DNA of 64,000 bases. It comes from Bacteroidia bacterium. Lineage in GTDB: Bacteria; Bacteroidota; Bacteroidia; Bacteroidales; Paludibacteraceae. The DNA lies in NCBI GenBank assembly GCA_021152555.1, contig JAGKVE010000005.1:1-64000 (forward strand), given 5' to 3'. A program made the position numbers and the translations under genes. The notes beneath the pieces were generated by a model that saw nothing but the letters and a program-made list of their open reading frames with translations, made no database searches and was not told the origin of the DNA. Of this stretch, positions 1 through 9,219 are shown in pieces. How positions within the stretch are numbered: the stretch's first letter is position 1; every line of letters begins with the position of its first letter.

Positions 1-148
1 GACCGATTAGTCAGCCTTCTTTCAAATCAAAATGTCAAAGATCAACAATTGAGTATTATTTTTTAATTTTTGATGCGAAAGTTAACGCATCAGTACTAAA
101 TTAATATCATATTATTAACCCAATTATTAACCCAAAATTAACAACATT

Positions 149-1876
149 ATGAAAAAGTTTTATTCTTTGTTTCTTGTCCTCGCGGCGATGACAATGAGCG
201 TGAACGCGCTGGAGTATTATGACAGTACTTCCAAACTCAATTACGATTTGGACGCGGATGCATTAACGGCTACTGTAGTCGGTCATCCCTCCTACGCTTC
301 GCTGACAACAATAAGCATTCCCCAATCGTTGAACTATAATGCAAAAACATACGCGGTTGTGCTTGGGGAGAGTGCGTTTGAGAATTGCACGAATCTGAAG
401 AATGTAGAGTTTGATAGTGATATGGAATATGAGTGGGTAATCGGAAATAAAGCGTTTGCCGGTTGTAATAATATCACTTGGGTTGAGTTTTCTGGTGATA
501 GTATCTGCATCGGAGATAGTGCATTCGCCGGGTGTTCAAAAATGGCTTTTGATGCAAGTATGTGGCATGAGTTTAAATCAATAGGCAACTATGCTTTCGA
601 AAACTGTACGAGTACGGGTGACGCGTTCAAGGAAATAGTAGTAGGCTTCAAACTTGTATCTATCGGTGAGAACGCTTTTAAAGGATGTACAGCGGTGAAT
701 AAAATCTTCATGTATGCAGAAGAATTATCCGACTACCCGACATCATATTCAAAATCACCATTCTATGGCCTGGGAAACGGTATCCTAAACATCGTCTTGT
801 TTGAAAAAGTAAAATATATTCCGAATGGTCTTTTCTATGGGATGAAAAATGCAGAATTTGTCCTTGAGGCCAATTCGGGAAAAGGAATGTTCAATTTAAA
901 AGAAATCGGAGCGGATGCATTCTCGGGGTGCATAAAAATGACTGACGAAATAATAGGAAAACTATTTACAGACGCCTTGACGGCGGTAGGAAACGGGGCA
1001 TTTGATGGGTGTTCTGCTGTAACAGAACTGGTTTTACCGAAAAACCTGAGTGACATAGAGGGCTATGCATTCAGTGGTATGACAAACTTGAAAACGGTCT
1101 ATGCGATGCGTCCTACGCCACCTGTAATTTCGGAATCAGTATTCAGCGGTTGCGGTGATTTGAGCAAGATAGACCTCAAAGTGACAGATGCCACCTACGC
1201 CGCGTACAGTACAGCCAATGTGTGGAAAGAGTTTAATGTGGTGCCTGATGGCGGTTTTTGGAAACTGACGATTACTGATGACGGACATGTAGAGTCTGTA
1301 AAGGTGATAGATGCGAACACTGAGGTAGAACTTGACCCCGATAAGATTGCAAACAACACCACTGTGAAGTTTGTTGTTTCGCCAAAAGAAGGATATAAAG
1401 AGACCTACGCATGGGAATATGGTCATGGCCTGACGCTTACTGTTCTGAAGAACCAGACGATTCTGGTAACAACAGAAATTATAAAATTTAATATCCAGGC
1501 CCTAAATGACGGTAATGGTACTGTTTCAGTAAAAAAAGGAGGGGATGATTTTGTCCTGAATAATGGTAATTTGATTGACTATTTCACAGAGATGGAGTTT
1601 ACCGCAGTTCCCAATGAAGGATTTAAGTTCAAGCAGTGGAATGACGGGAATACTGATAACCCCCGTTCGTTCACTATCTGCGAAGCAAATCGTACGGGAA
1701 CTTACGATAGCCATCCTCAAATCAAATATACCGCAAGGTTTGAGAAAGATTCGTCAACAGGAGTAGATAATCTACAAGGGGGCGGTGTACAGTGTACAAA
1801 ACTGATTTGCAACGGTCAACTGCTTATTGAGCGTGACGGTAAAACATTCAACGCCCTCGGCACAGAGGTAAAATAA
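149..1876 (+). CDS. BspA-like leucine-rich repeat secreted protein
   Basis: Probable cell-surface or secreted protein of 575 residues. Residues 1-20 form a signal peptide. Residues about 65-360 hold at least seven LRR_5 (BspA/TpLRR) repeats of the form IGxxAFxGCxxL, for example IGNKAFAGC, IGENAFKGC and VGNGAFDGC. Residues about 450-535 look like a divergent InlB B-repeat (FTAVPNEGFKFKQWNDG). The last 35 residues form a short tail with VDNL followed by GQLLIERDGKTFNALG, a C-terminal signature I associate with Bacteroidales exported proteins. Whether it is a T9SS sorting signal is inference. BspA-type LRR proteins are usually adhesins or host-interaction proteins; the ligand here is unknown. 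No TAnnTTTG promoter is visible in the 148 bases upstream. A strong terminator follows. Confidence 0.85.
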   Translation: MKKFYSLFLVLAAMTMSVNALEYYDSTSKLNYDLDADALTATVVGHPSYASLTTISIPQSLNYNAKTYAVVLGESAFENCTNLKNVEFDSDMEYEWVIGNKAFAGCNNITWVEFSGDSICIGDSAFAGCSKMAFDASMWHEFKSIGNYAFENCTSTGDAFKEIVVGFKLVSIGENAFKGCTAVNKIFMYAEELSDYPTSYSKSPFYGLGNGILNIVLFEKVKYIPNGLFYGMKNAEFVLEANSGKGMFNLKEIGADAFSGCIKMTDEIIGKLFTDALTAVGNGAFDGCSAVTELVLPKNLSDIEGYAFSGMTNLKTVYAMRPTPPVISESVFSGCGDLSKIDLKVTDATYAAYSTANVWKEFNVVPDGGFWKLTITDDGHVESVKVIDANTEVELDPDKIANNTTVKFVVSPKEGYKETYAWEYGHGLTLTVLKNQTILVTTEIIKFNIQALNDGNGTVSVKKGGDDFVLNNGNLIDYFTEMEFTAVPNEGFKFKQWNDGNTDNPRSFTICEANRTGTYDSHPQIKYTARFEKDSSTGVDNLQGGGVQCTKLICNGQLLIERDGKTFNALGTEVK

Positions 1877-1904
1877 CACCGAACAACTTAATTGTTTAAC
1901 AATA

Positions 1905-1937
1905 AAAGGTGCGGAAATCCAACTTTCTGCACTTTTT
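1905..1937 (+). terminator. rho-independent terminator after the LRR gene
   Basis: The arms GTGCGGAAA (1909-1917) and TTTCTGCAC (1924-1932) pair with one G-U and a 6-base loop. The flanking A and T runs extend the stem, and five T follow. The next promoter begins two bases downstream. Confidence 0.8.
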
Positions 1938-1938
1938 A

Positions 1939-1970
1939 TTTGCATATATGCAAAAAATATTGTATCTTTG
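1939..1970 (+). promoter_or_regulatory. Bacteroidota-type promoter for the carboxyltransferase-serC-serA operon
   Basis: TTTG at 1939-1942, a 20-base spacer, then TATCTTTG at 1963-1970. The -33 box sits in the palindrome TTTGCATATATGCAAA. The start codon is 25 bases further on. Confidence 0.85.
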
Positions 1971-1994
1971 CACGCAATTTAGAAAATTCTTTAT

Positions 1995-3656
1995 ATGAGC
2001 AAAAAAGAAATTCAATTCAGTCTTGTTTACCGCGACATGTGGCAGAGTAGCGGTAAGTACGTACCTCGTAAGGACCAACTGGCACGCGTGGCTCCTGTTA
2101 TCATTGACATGGGATGTTTCGACCGCGTAGAGACCAACGGCGGTGCCAGCGAGCAAGTGAACCTGCTATATGGTGAGAACCCCAACCAAGCTGTACGTAC
2201 GTTCTGCAAACCCTTCAACGAGGCGGGAATTAAGACACACATGCTGGACCGCGGTCTGAATGCGCTGCGTATGAATCCCGTGCCCGCGGATGTGCGTCAG
2301 TTGATGTACAAAGTGAAACATGCGCAGGGGACAAACATCACCCGTATCTTTTGTGGACTCAATGACCCACGTAATATCCTCCCGTCCATCAAATGGGCGA
2401 AAGAGGCAGGCATGACCGCACAGGCGACGATGTGTATCACCTATTCGAAGGTACATACGGCGGAATATTACATCAATCTTGCGGAACAACTGATTGAAGG
2501 TGGTGCGCAGGAGATTTGTCTCAAAGACATGGCGGGTATCGGCCGACCGCACATGCTTGGCGTTATTGTCGCTGCTATCAAAGAGAAACACCCCGATATC
2601 ATTATTCAATATCACGGTCATACAGGACCAGGCTTCTCTGTCGCGTCTATGCTCGAAGTGGCGAAAGCCGGTGGTGATGTGCTCGATGTTGCGATGGAAC
2701 CGCTTTCATGGGGCAAAGTACACCCGGATGTGATCACTATTCAGGCCATGCTTCGTGATGCCGGATTCCTCGTAAAAGACATTAACATGAAAGCCTATAT
2801 GGAGGCACGCAGTCTGACGCAGTCGTTCATCGACGATTTCTTAGGCTACTGGATTGACCCGAAGAACGCGTTGATGACCTCGCTGCTTGTGGGCTGCGGC
2901 CTTCCAGGTGGCATGATGGGCTCGCTTATGGCGGATCTCAAAGGCATGCATGCCGCTATCAATGCCAACCTCAAGAAGAAAGGCGAGAAAGAGTTATCTG
3001 AGGACGAACTGCTCGTTCAACTCTTCGACGAAGTACAACGTATCTGGCCGATGCTCGGTACGCCGTGTCTCGTGACGCCGTTCAGCCAGTATGTCAAGAA
3101 CGCTGCACTGATGAACCTCTTCAGCCGCTCGATGGGTGAGAAAGACTTCACGCGTATGGATCCGGCTATGTGGGGCATGATTCTGGGCAAGAGCGGCAAG
3201 CTGCCGGGTGAGTTGGCTCCGGAGGTTATCGAGCTCGCCAAGGAGAAAGGATTCGAGTTCTACACCGACGATCCGCAGAAACTCTATCCGAACGTGCTGC
3301 CGCAGTATATCAAGGAGATGGAAGAGTTAGGATGGGACCGCGGACAGGACGACGAGGAACTGTTCGAGTTCGCCATGCATGACAAGCAATATCGCGAATA
3401 CAAATCCGGTATTGCCAAAGAGCAGTTCAACAAGGATCTCGCCGAGCGCATGCAGAAAGCCGGCAAAGAAGTGCCGGAGGAGTTACGGAAGTACCTTACT
3501 AATGTACAAGGTACAAAGGGAGCCTCCGAGGATGAGATGGCGGCTGTGGCTATGGCGCTGCATCTGGCGCAAGGAAAGCAGCATAAAGAAGGAATCATCG
3601 AGTTGCCGCTTGTGCACTCTACCGCTTGGAATCATAAATACTATACACTTAAATAG
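1995..3656 (+). CDS. biotin-dependent carboxyltransferase subunit (OadA/PycB-like), no biotin domain
   Basis: HMGL-like carboxyltransferase of 553 residues, related to oxaloacetate decarboxylase alpha and pyruvate carboxylase subunit B, which move CO2 between carboxybiotin and pyruvate/oxaloacetate. Hallmarks seen: metal-site Asp in YRDMWQS (D14), the lysine that is carboxylated in the family in CLKDMAG (K177), and the metal-binding HxH in YHGHTGPG (H207, H209). It ends without the biotinyl domain and MKM motif of full OadA, so a separate biotin carrier must serve it. Several loops diverge (MW for the usual HQ after D14; SWGKVHPD for GMTSQPS), so the exact substrate is uncertain. First gene of an operon; serC starts 2 bases after its stop. 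Confidence 0.8.
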   Translation: MSKKEIQFSLVYRDMWQSSGKYVPRKDQLARVAPVIIDMGCFDRVETNGGASEQVNLLYGENPNQAVRTFCKPFNEAGIKTHMLDRGLNALRMNPVPADVRQLMYKVKHAQGTNITRIFCGLNDPRNILPSIKWAKEAGMTAQATMCITYSKVHTAEYYINLAEQLIEGGAQEICLKDMAGIGRPHMLGVIVAAIKEKHPDIIIQYHGHTGPGFSVASMLEVAKAGGDVLDVAMEPLSWGKVHPDVITIQAMLRDAGFLVKDINMKAYMEARSLTQSFIDDFLGYWIDPKNALMTSLLVGCGLPGGMMGSLMADLKGMHAAINANLKKKGEKELSEDELLVQLFDEVQRIWPMLGTPCLVTPFSQYVKNAALMNLFSRSMGEKDFTRMDPAMWGMILGKSGKLPGELAPEVIELAKEKGFEFYTDDPQKLYPNVLPQYIKEMEELGWDRGQDDEELFEFAMHDKQYREYKSGIAKEQFNKDLAERMQKAGKEVPEELRKYLTNVQGTKGASEDEMAAVAMALHLAQGKQHKEGIIELPLVHSTAWNHKYYTLK

Positions 3657-3658
3657 AC

Positions 3659-4738
3659 ATGAAAAAGTACAATTTCAACGCAGGACCGAGTATCCTGCCG
3701 CAAGAAGTAATCAACCAGACCGCTGAGGCTGTAAAAGATTTCCAGGGTGAGGGACTGTCTATTCTTGAGATTTCCCACCGTGCGAAGTATTTCCAACCCG
3801 TCATGGACGAGGCGGAGGCGCTGATGAAAGAACTGCTGAACGTGCCGGAGGGTTACCGTGTGCTGTTTCTCGGAGGCGGTGCCAGCCTGCAATTCTGCAT
3901 GGTGCCGTTCAATATGCTGGAGAAGAAAGCCGCTTACCTCAACACCGGTGTATGGAGCAAGAAAGCTCTCAAAGAAGCCAAAGGTTTCGGTGAGGCTATC
4001 GAAGTAGCTGCTTCCACAACGGACATCCCGACGGATTACGAGATTCCGCAGGATGCCGATTATTTCCATATCACCACCAACAATACCATTTTCGGTACCG
4101 AGATCAATGACGAGAAACTGGCGGAGATTTACAAGAAGAAAGGCAATGTGCCTTTGGTAGCCGATATGAGTTCGGATATCCTGAGCCGCCCGATTGACGT
4201 GAGCCAATATGACATCATCTACGGCGGTGCACAAAAGAACTTAGCGCCCGCGGGTGTGACTTTCGTTATTATCAAAGAGAGCTGTCTGGGCAAAGTGAGC
4301 CGTTATATCCCGACGATGCTGAACTACCAGACGCATATCGACGGCGGTTCGATGTTCAACACGCCTCCTGTTCTGCCGGTTTATACGGCTCTGCTGACCC
4401 TCCGTTGGCTCAAAGCGAACGGCGGCGTGAAATGGATTGAGGCTCGTAACAAAGCGAAGGCGGACTTGCTGTACAAGTGCCTTGACGAGTCGAAACTCTT
4501 CACATCGACTATTCTCAAGAAAGAAGACCGCTCGCGTATGAATATATGCTTCGTGCTCAAACCCGAGTACGCAGATTTGCAGGACGATTTCTTCAAGTTC
4601 GCTACGGAGAAAGGCATGGTGGGCATCAAGGGGCACCGTCTCGTCGGAGGTTTCCGCGCTTCCTGCTATAACGCGATGGACCTTGAGGGAGTACAGGCAC
4701 TCGTTGATTGCATCAAAGAGTACGAGAAATTACACTGA
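3659..4738 (+). CDS. serC: phosphoserine aminotransferase
   Basis: PLP enzyme converting 3-phosphohydroxypyruvate and glutamate to O-phosphoserine, the second step of serine synthesis. Its 359 residues are full length for SerC. Seen: N-terminal [11 protein letters not shown], the substrate-binding ISHRAKYF region, and the PLP Schiff-base lysine in [11 protein letters not shown]. Cytoplasmic. It lies between the carboxyltransferase gene (2-base gap) and serA (91-base gap), so two consecutive serine-pathway steps are co-encoded. Confidence 0.95.
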   Translation: MKKYNFNAGPSILPQEVINQTAEAVKDFQGEGLSILEISHRAKYFQPVMDEAEALMKELLNVPEGYRVLFLGGGASLQFCMVPFNMLEKKAAYLNTGVWSKKALKEAKGFGEAIEVAASTTDIPTDYEIPQDADYFHITTNNTIFGTEINDEKLAEIYKKKGNVPLVADMSSDILSRPIDVSQYDIIYGGAQKNLAPAGVTFVIIKESCLGKVSRYIPTMLNYQTHIDGGSMFNTPPVLPVYTALLTLRWLKANGGVKWIEARNKAKADLLYKCLDESKLFTSTILKKEDRSRMNICFVLKPEYADLQDDFFKFATEKGMVGIKGHRLVGGFRASCYNAMDLEGVQALVDCIKEYEKLH

Positions 4739-4829
4739 TATGGGATATTCGTATATTTTGCCTACAGATCGACATCGGATAACGACTTCGACTGGCAAAA
4801 CAATTGAACTCACAACATTGATAAAACCT

Positions 4830-5750
4830 ATGAAAGTATTAGTAGCAACAGAGAAACCTTTTGCGAAAGTGGCCGTAGACGGCATTCGTGAAGTGGTAGA
4901 GAGCGCCGGATACGAACTCGAGCTTCTCGAGAAATATACAGATAAACAGCAGTTGCTGGATGCAGTGGCTGACGCTGATGCATTGATCATCCGTTCAGAT
5001 ATTGTGGACGCGGCAGTTTTGGACGCAGCCAAACAACTGAAGATCGTTGTCCGTGCCGGTGCCGGGTATGATAATATCGACCTCGAAGCCGCTACTGCCC
5101 ACAAGGTTGTAGCGATGAACACACCGGGTCAGAACAGCAACGCCGTTGCTGAACTGGCTCTTGGACTTATGGTATACGCCGTACGTAATCTCTACAACGG
5201 CACTTCAGGAACTGAACTCAAGGGCAAGAAATTGGGTATTCATGCCTTTGGTAATGTAGGCCGAAACGTAGCGCGCATCGCGCAAGGCTTTGGAATGGAT
5301 GTTTATGCCTACGATGCCTATTGTCCTGATGAGGCAATGACTGCGGCGAATGTGAAGCCGTTACATTCCGCGGAGGAACTGTACAAGACATGCGACATCG
5401 TTTCGCTTCATATCCCAGCTACGGCAGAGACCAAAGGGTCCATCAACCATGATCTGGTGAACCTCATGCCGAAGGGGGCCATTTTGGTGAACACCGCACG
5501 CAAGGAAGTGATTGACGAGGAAGGACTGATAGCCCTCATGCAAGAGCGTGCGGACCTCAAATATATGACGGATATCATGCCGGTAGCGGATGCGAAGTTC
5601 CGCACACTCTTTGAGGGACGCTATTTTGCGACCCCAAAGAAGATGGGCGCACAGACCGCAGAAGCGAATATAAACGCCGGCATAGCAGCTGCCAAACAGA
5701 TAGTGGACTATATTCAAAACGGCAATACACGCTTTCAGGTGAATAAATGA
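4830..5750 (+). CDS. serA: D-3-phosphoglycerate dehydrogenase, short lysine-type (IIIK)
   Basis: NAD-dependent oxidation of 3-phosphoglycerate to 3-phosphohydroxypyruvate, the first step of serine synthesis. I chose the ATG at 4830 (306 residues) because MKVLVATEKP is the family N-terminus; the frame is open further upstream but that stretch is not PGDH-like and overlaps serC. Rossmann motif near residue 141 (GNVGR), catalytic Arg R224 in VNTARKEV. The usual catalytic His in TPH is replaced by Lys (K270, TPKKMGAQT), which defines the type IIIK enzymes known from Bacteroides and Entamoeba. No ACT or ASB domain, so no classical serine feedback site. Confidence 0.93.
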   Translation: MKVLVATEKPFAKVAVDGIREVVESAGYELELLEKYTDKQQLLDAVADADALIIRSDIVDAAVLDAAKQLKIVVRAGAGYDNIDLEAATAHKVVAMNTPGQNSNAVAELALGLMVYAVRNLYNGTSGTELKGKKLGIHAFGNVGRNVARIAQGFGMDVYAYDAYCPDEAMTAANVKPLHSAEELYKTCDIVSLHIPATAETKGSINHDLVNLMPKGAILVNTARKEVIDEEGLIALMQERADLKYMTDIMPVADAKFRTLFEGRYFATPKKMGAQTAEANINAGIAAAKQIVDYIQNGNTRFQVNK

Positions 5751-5765
5751 GATGAAAGGTGAAAA

Positions 5766-7055
5766 ATGAAAGGTGATAGGTGTTATAACATAAAGTTGTT
5801 AGGACTTATTGTCCTTTCAATTTTCAGTTTTCAATTTTCTGATCTTTACGCCTCGTCTGTGGAGTGTGTGGGAATAGCAACGCAAGTTGTCGCAGGAAAT
5901 GATACAACTTTTGTTTTCAAGGATGAGATACATCTGCGGTCCACTATAGGAGCCGTTGATTGGTACACAGCGGACGGTACACTCTACGCTTCCGGGGCAG
6001 AAGAAATATATCCGGATGAGGGATGTTATCGTGTGAATGGAAACTCATTCTGCGTGCAGCAATATATGGGTATAGATGATTTGAGTTTTACCGTCGAGCC
6101 GTCATGTGAAAACACACTGCTACGGGTAACTGGCGATATCTCATCGCGCAAACACACGTATTCTTTGTCATACAATGCACTCGCATGGAATACAGAGGCA
6201 TGGGTGGATTCGGTGGCACAGCAGGAAGGGACTTTAACACCGACAATTATGTTGCCGCCTCTCTATGGACAAACGCCAATCAGACTATGTTATGATGCCG
6301 AAGTGCGTGCTAAACTTGGGCTCGATAGTGCGTGCGTGGAAGTGATGTTCCTGGAAAGTGAAGTGAAAGCGGTGAAACATGAAATGACATCTTTAGCTAC
6401 CGTACGAGGAGAAGAAGGTGAAAAAAGTAATGAGCGGAACCGTCCCACATCGCAAACGTTGATAACCGGTTCTGAGTATAGTGGTCCGTTGGAAGTCGCT
6501 TTTTATAGTAACCCGACGCCGGGTGCACTTTTCTATCAGTGGACCATCTACAAGGCTGCAGAGCGTATTGTCACACGTAACGATAAAGATATCCGATATA
6601 CATTTAGTGAACCGGGTTCGTATAGAGTGGTATGTATGGTCAATAATAATGAATGTGCTTCCGATTCAACGGAAATGACAGTTGCCGTTGCTGAATCATA
6701 TCTTGCGGTGCCGAATGTGTTTACGCCTAACGGAGACGGAAAAAATGATGAGTTCCGTGTAGCATACCGTTCGCTCAGGGAATTCCATTGCTGGGTATAT
6801 AACCGTTGGGGACACTTGGTGTACGAATGGACAGACCCCTCGCGAGGATGGGATGGTACCATTAATGGACGTCCGGCTGCTGAAGGTGCTTACTTCTATG
6901 TAATACGCGCATTGGGGACAGACGCAGCGAAAGATGCGGCCTATTCTATGAAAGCAGTGTATAAAAAGAAAAAGGCCAACGCGGATGAGGCGGTTATTGG
7001 TGTGTACCAACTCTCCGGTGACATAAATCTTCTGAGAGGTAAAAACAAACGATAA
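5766..7055 (+). CDS. T9SS type-B sorting domain (gliding motility-associated C-terminal) protein
   Basis: Secreted protein of 429 residues with an N-terminal signal peptide. A PKD-like beta-sandwich lies at about 225-310 (QWTIYKAAERI ... YRVVCMVNN). The C-terminus from about 315 is a classic gliding-motility CTD: PNVFTPNGDGKNDEF, then YNRWGHLVYEW and GWDGTINGRPAAEGAY. In Bacteroidota this domain routes proteins through the type IX secretion system. The passenger at residues 25-220 has no recognised fold. It starts 15 bases after serA within short AAAGGTGA-type repeats. No T9SS core gene is in the window. Confidence 0.9.
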   Translation: MKGDRCYNIKLLGLIVLSIFSFQFSDLYASSVECVGIATQVVAGNDTTFVFKDEIHLRSTIGAVDWYTADGTLYASGAEEIYPDEGCYRVNGNSFCVQQYMGIDDLSFTVEPSCENTLLRVTGDISSRKHTYSLSYNALAWNTEAWVDSVAQQEGTLTPTIMLPPLYGQTPIRLCYDAEVRAKLGLDSACVEVMFLESEVKAVKHEMTSLATVRGEEGEKSNERNRPTSQTLITGSEYSGPLEVAFYSNPTPGALFYQWTIYKAAERIVTRNDKDIRYTFSEPGSYRVVCMVNNNECASDSTEMTVAVAESYLAVPNVFTPNGDGKNDEFRVAYRSLREFHCWVYNRWGHLVYEWTDPSRGWDGTINGRPAAEGAYFYVIRALGTDAAKDAAYSMKAVYKKKKANADEAVIGVYQLSGDINLLRGKNKR

Positions 7056-7068
7056 ATGAAACGATAAA

Positions 7069-9213
7069 ATGAGAAAAATGATGCTTATGGCTCTTGCCAC
7101 AACAGTAATGGCTGCAACGGCAGCAACTAATCCGTTCTTTAACTACAAGAATTGGAAAACGCCTCACGGCACTTATCCGTTTAATGAAATTCATGCGGAG
7201 CACTATATGCCGGCTTTTGAGGAGGCAATGAAACAAGGATTGAAGGAGATTGACGAAATTGCGAATAATCCTGCTGCGCCGACATTCAAGAATACCATTG
7301 AGGCGTATGAGGCTTCCGGTGAATTGCTTTCCGTAGTAGCAGGATGTTTTTATAACTTGACTAATTCGGAAACCAATGATACACTCCAGCAGATAGAGAT
7401 GGAATTGAGTCCGAAACTTTCGGAATATTCTTCTACAATCCGTTTAAACGAAAAACTGTTCCAACGTATCAAAACGGTATATGACCAGCGCGCAAGCCTT
7501 AAATTGAACAAGGCGCAGGTTAAGTTGTTAGAAGATATATATGAGAGTTTTGCAAATAATGGAGCCAATCTCAATCCTGAAGAAAAACAGCAATACCGTG
7601 AGCTGACCTCCAAATTAAGCCAGCTCACTCTCCAATACGGTCAAAATGTACTCAAAGCAACTAATGCATGGTCGATGTTGCTTAACGACGAAACTTTATT
7701 GGCTGGTTTGAATGAGGATACTAAATCCGTATTGCGTACCAACGCGGAGAAAAAAGGTCTTGACGGCTGGCTGTTGAATCTCAAACCGACAACCACTATA
7801 CCTGTCATGCAGGATCTGGATAACCGTGATATTCGCCGTGAATTATATATGGCAAATGCCAGCAAATGTGTAGGAGGCGAGTTTGATAATACGGCAATTA
7901 TTGTGGAGATTGTCAATACTCGTTTGGCACTGGCTAATTTATTCGGCAAGAAAACTTATGCTGAGAAATCGCTGTATAAGACAATGGCAGAAACGCCGGA
8001 GAATGTATATAAATTGCTGGATCAACTCCGTGATGCCTATATGCCGGCGGCTCAAGCTGAGGTTCAGGAGGTGGAAGATTATGCCCACGCACATGGATTT
8101 TATGCTGCGCACCTCGAACCTTGGGATTGGAGTTACTATTCCAAGAAACTGAAAAAGGAGAAATATGCTATTTCTGACGACGACCTCAAACCCTATTTTG
8201 AATTAGAGAATGTGAAAAAGGGCGTATTCGGGTTGGCCGAGCGGTTATATGGATTGAAATTCAAAGAGAACAAGAATATCCAGGTGTATAACCAGGAGGT
8301 TACTGCTTATGAGGTCTATGATGAGAAAGGCAAATATCTCGCTGTATATTATACAGATTTCCATCCGCGTGACGGCAAGCGTGGGGGAGCATGGATGAAT
8401 GATTTTCAGCCGCAGTATATGAGGGGTAAGACAGATCACCGTCCTCATATTGTCAATGTAATGAATTTTACACGTCCGACTGAAGACAAACCGGCGCTAT
8501 TTACCTATGATGAGGTTCGTACTTTCTTGCATGAGTTCGGTCATGCTTTGCATGGTATGTTGACTCGTTGTCAATATGCGGCACAAAGCGGGACGAATGT
8601 ACCTCGGGATTTCGTGGAACTGCCGAGTCAATTCAATGAGAACTTTATAGACGAGAAAGAATTTCTTGATACGTTTGCGAAACACTATATCACAGGCGAA
8701 TCCCTTCCGCAGGAATTGCTGGATAAGATGCATGCTTCACAAACCTATCATGCGGCATATGCTTGTGTGCGCCAACTCAGTTTCGGCTATCTGGATATGG
8801 CATGGCATACGATTGAGAAACCATTCGAAATCAACGAGACAATAGGAACCACAGAATCTGTATGCCGTTTTAGCGATGACGCCATGAATCAGGTAAAAGT
8901 TCTTCCAACAGTACCAGGAACACAAATGGTAACCGCCTTTACCCATATTTTCTCAGGAGGTTATGCTGCGGGCTATTATAGCTACAAATGGTCCGAATTA
9001 CTGGACGCAGACGCTTTCTCCGTATTCAAGGATGCACAGAGAAAAAATGGCTCAATCTTTGACAAAAAGGCCGCCAAGCGTTTCCGTGAAAATGTACTTG
9101 AAAAGGGTGGAACAGAGAAAGCGAAGGATCTATATATGCGTTTCCGCGGAGGAGAACCAACTATTAATGCACTCTTGGAACGCGATGGTATAAAGGCTCA
9201 GGTAGTAAAGTAA
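7069..9213 (+). CDS. M3 family metallopeptidase, Dcp-like peptidyl-dipeptidase
   Basis: Zinc peptidase of 714 residues. Residues 1-18 look like a signal peptide, which would place it in the periplasm. The catalytic motif HEFGHALHG lies at residues 488-496, with the family region FVELPSQFNENF downstream and GYAAGYYSYKWSEL near the C-terminus, typical of M3A Dcp/oligopeptidase A enzymes. Likely role: trimming small peptides, removing C-terminal dipeptides if Dcp-like. Starts 13 bases after the T9SS cargo gene and is convergent with the amidase gene, 6 bases apart. Confidence 0.92.
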   Translation: MRKMMLMALATTVMAATAATNPFFNYKNWKTPHGTYPFNEIHAEHYMPAFEEAMKQGLKEIDEIANNPAAPTFKNTIEAYEASGELLSVVAGCFYNLTNSETNDTLQQIEMELSPKLSEYSSTIRLNEKLFQRIKTVYDQRASLKLNKAQVKLLEDIYESFANNGANLNPEEKQQYRELTSKLSQLTLQYGQNVLKATNAWSMLLNDETLLAGLNEDTKSVLRTNAEKKGLDGWLLNLKPTTTIPVMQDLDNRDIRRELYMANASKCVGGEFDNTAIIVEIVNTRLALANLFGKKTYAEKSLYKTMAETPENVYKLLDQLRDAYMPAAQAEVQEVEDYAHAHGFYAAHLEPWDWSYYSKKLKKEKYAISDDDLKPYFELENVKKGVFGLAERLYGLKFKENKNIQVYNQEVTAYEVYDEKGKYLAVYYTDFHPRDGKRGGAWMNDFQPQYMRGKTDHRPHIVNVMNFTRPTEDKPALFTYDEVRTFLHEFGHALHGMLTRCQYAAQSGTNVPRDFVELPSQFNENFIDEKEFLDTFAKHYITGESLPQELLDKMHASQTYHAAYACVRQLSFGYLDMAWHTIEKPFEINETIGTTESVCRFSDDAMNQVKVLPTVPGTQMVTAFTHIFSGGYAAGYYSYKWSELLDADAFSVFKDAQRKNGSIFDKKAAKRFRENVLEKGGTEKAKDLYMRFRGGEPTINALLERDGIKAQVVK

Positions 9214-9219
9214 CTGGGG

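Noticed and set aside
71..92. Hairpin TGATGCG/CGCATCA before the LRR gene.
   Set aside because: Only 7 bp with an 8-base loop, no T run on either strand, and no upstream gene visible in the window to assign it to.
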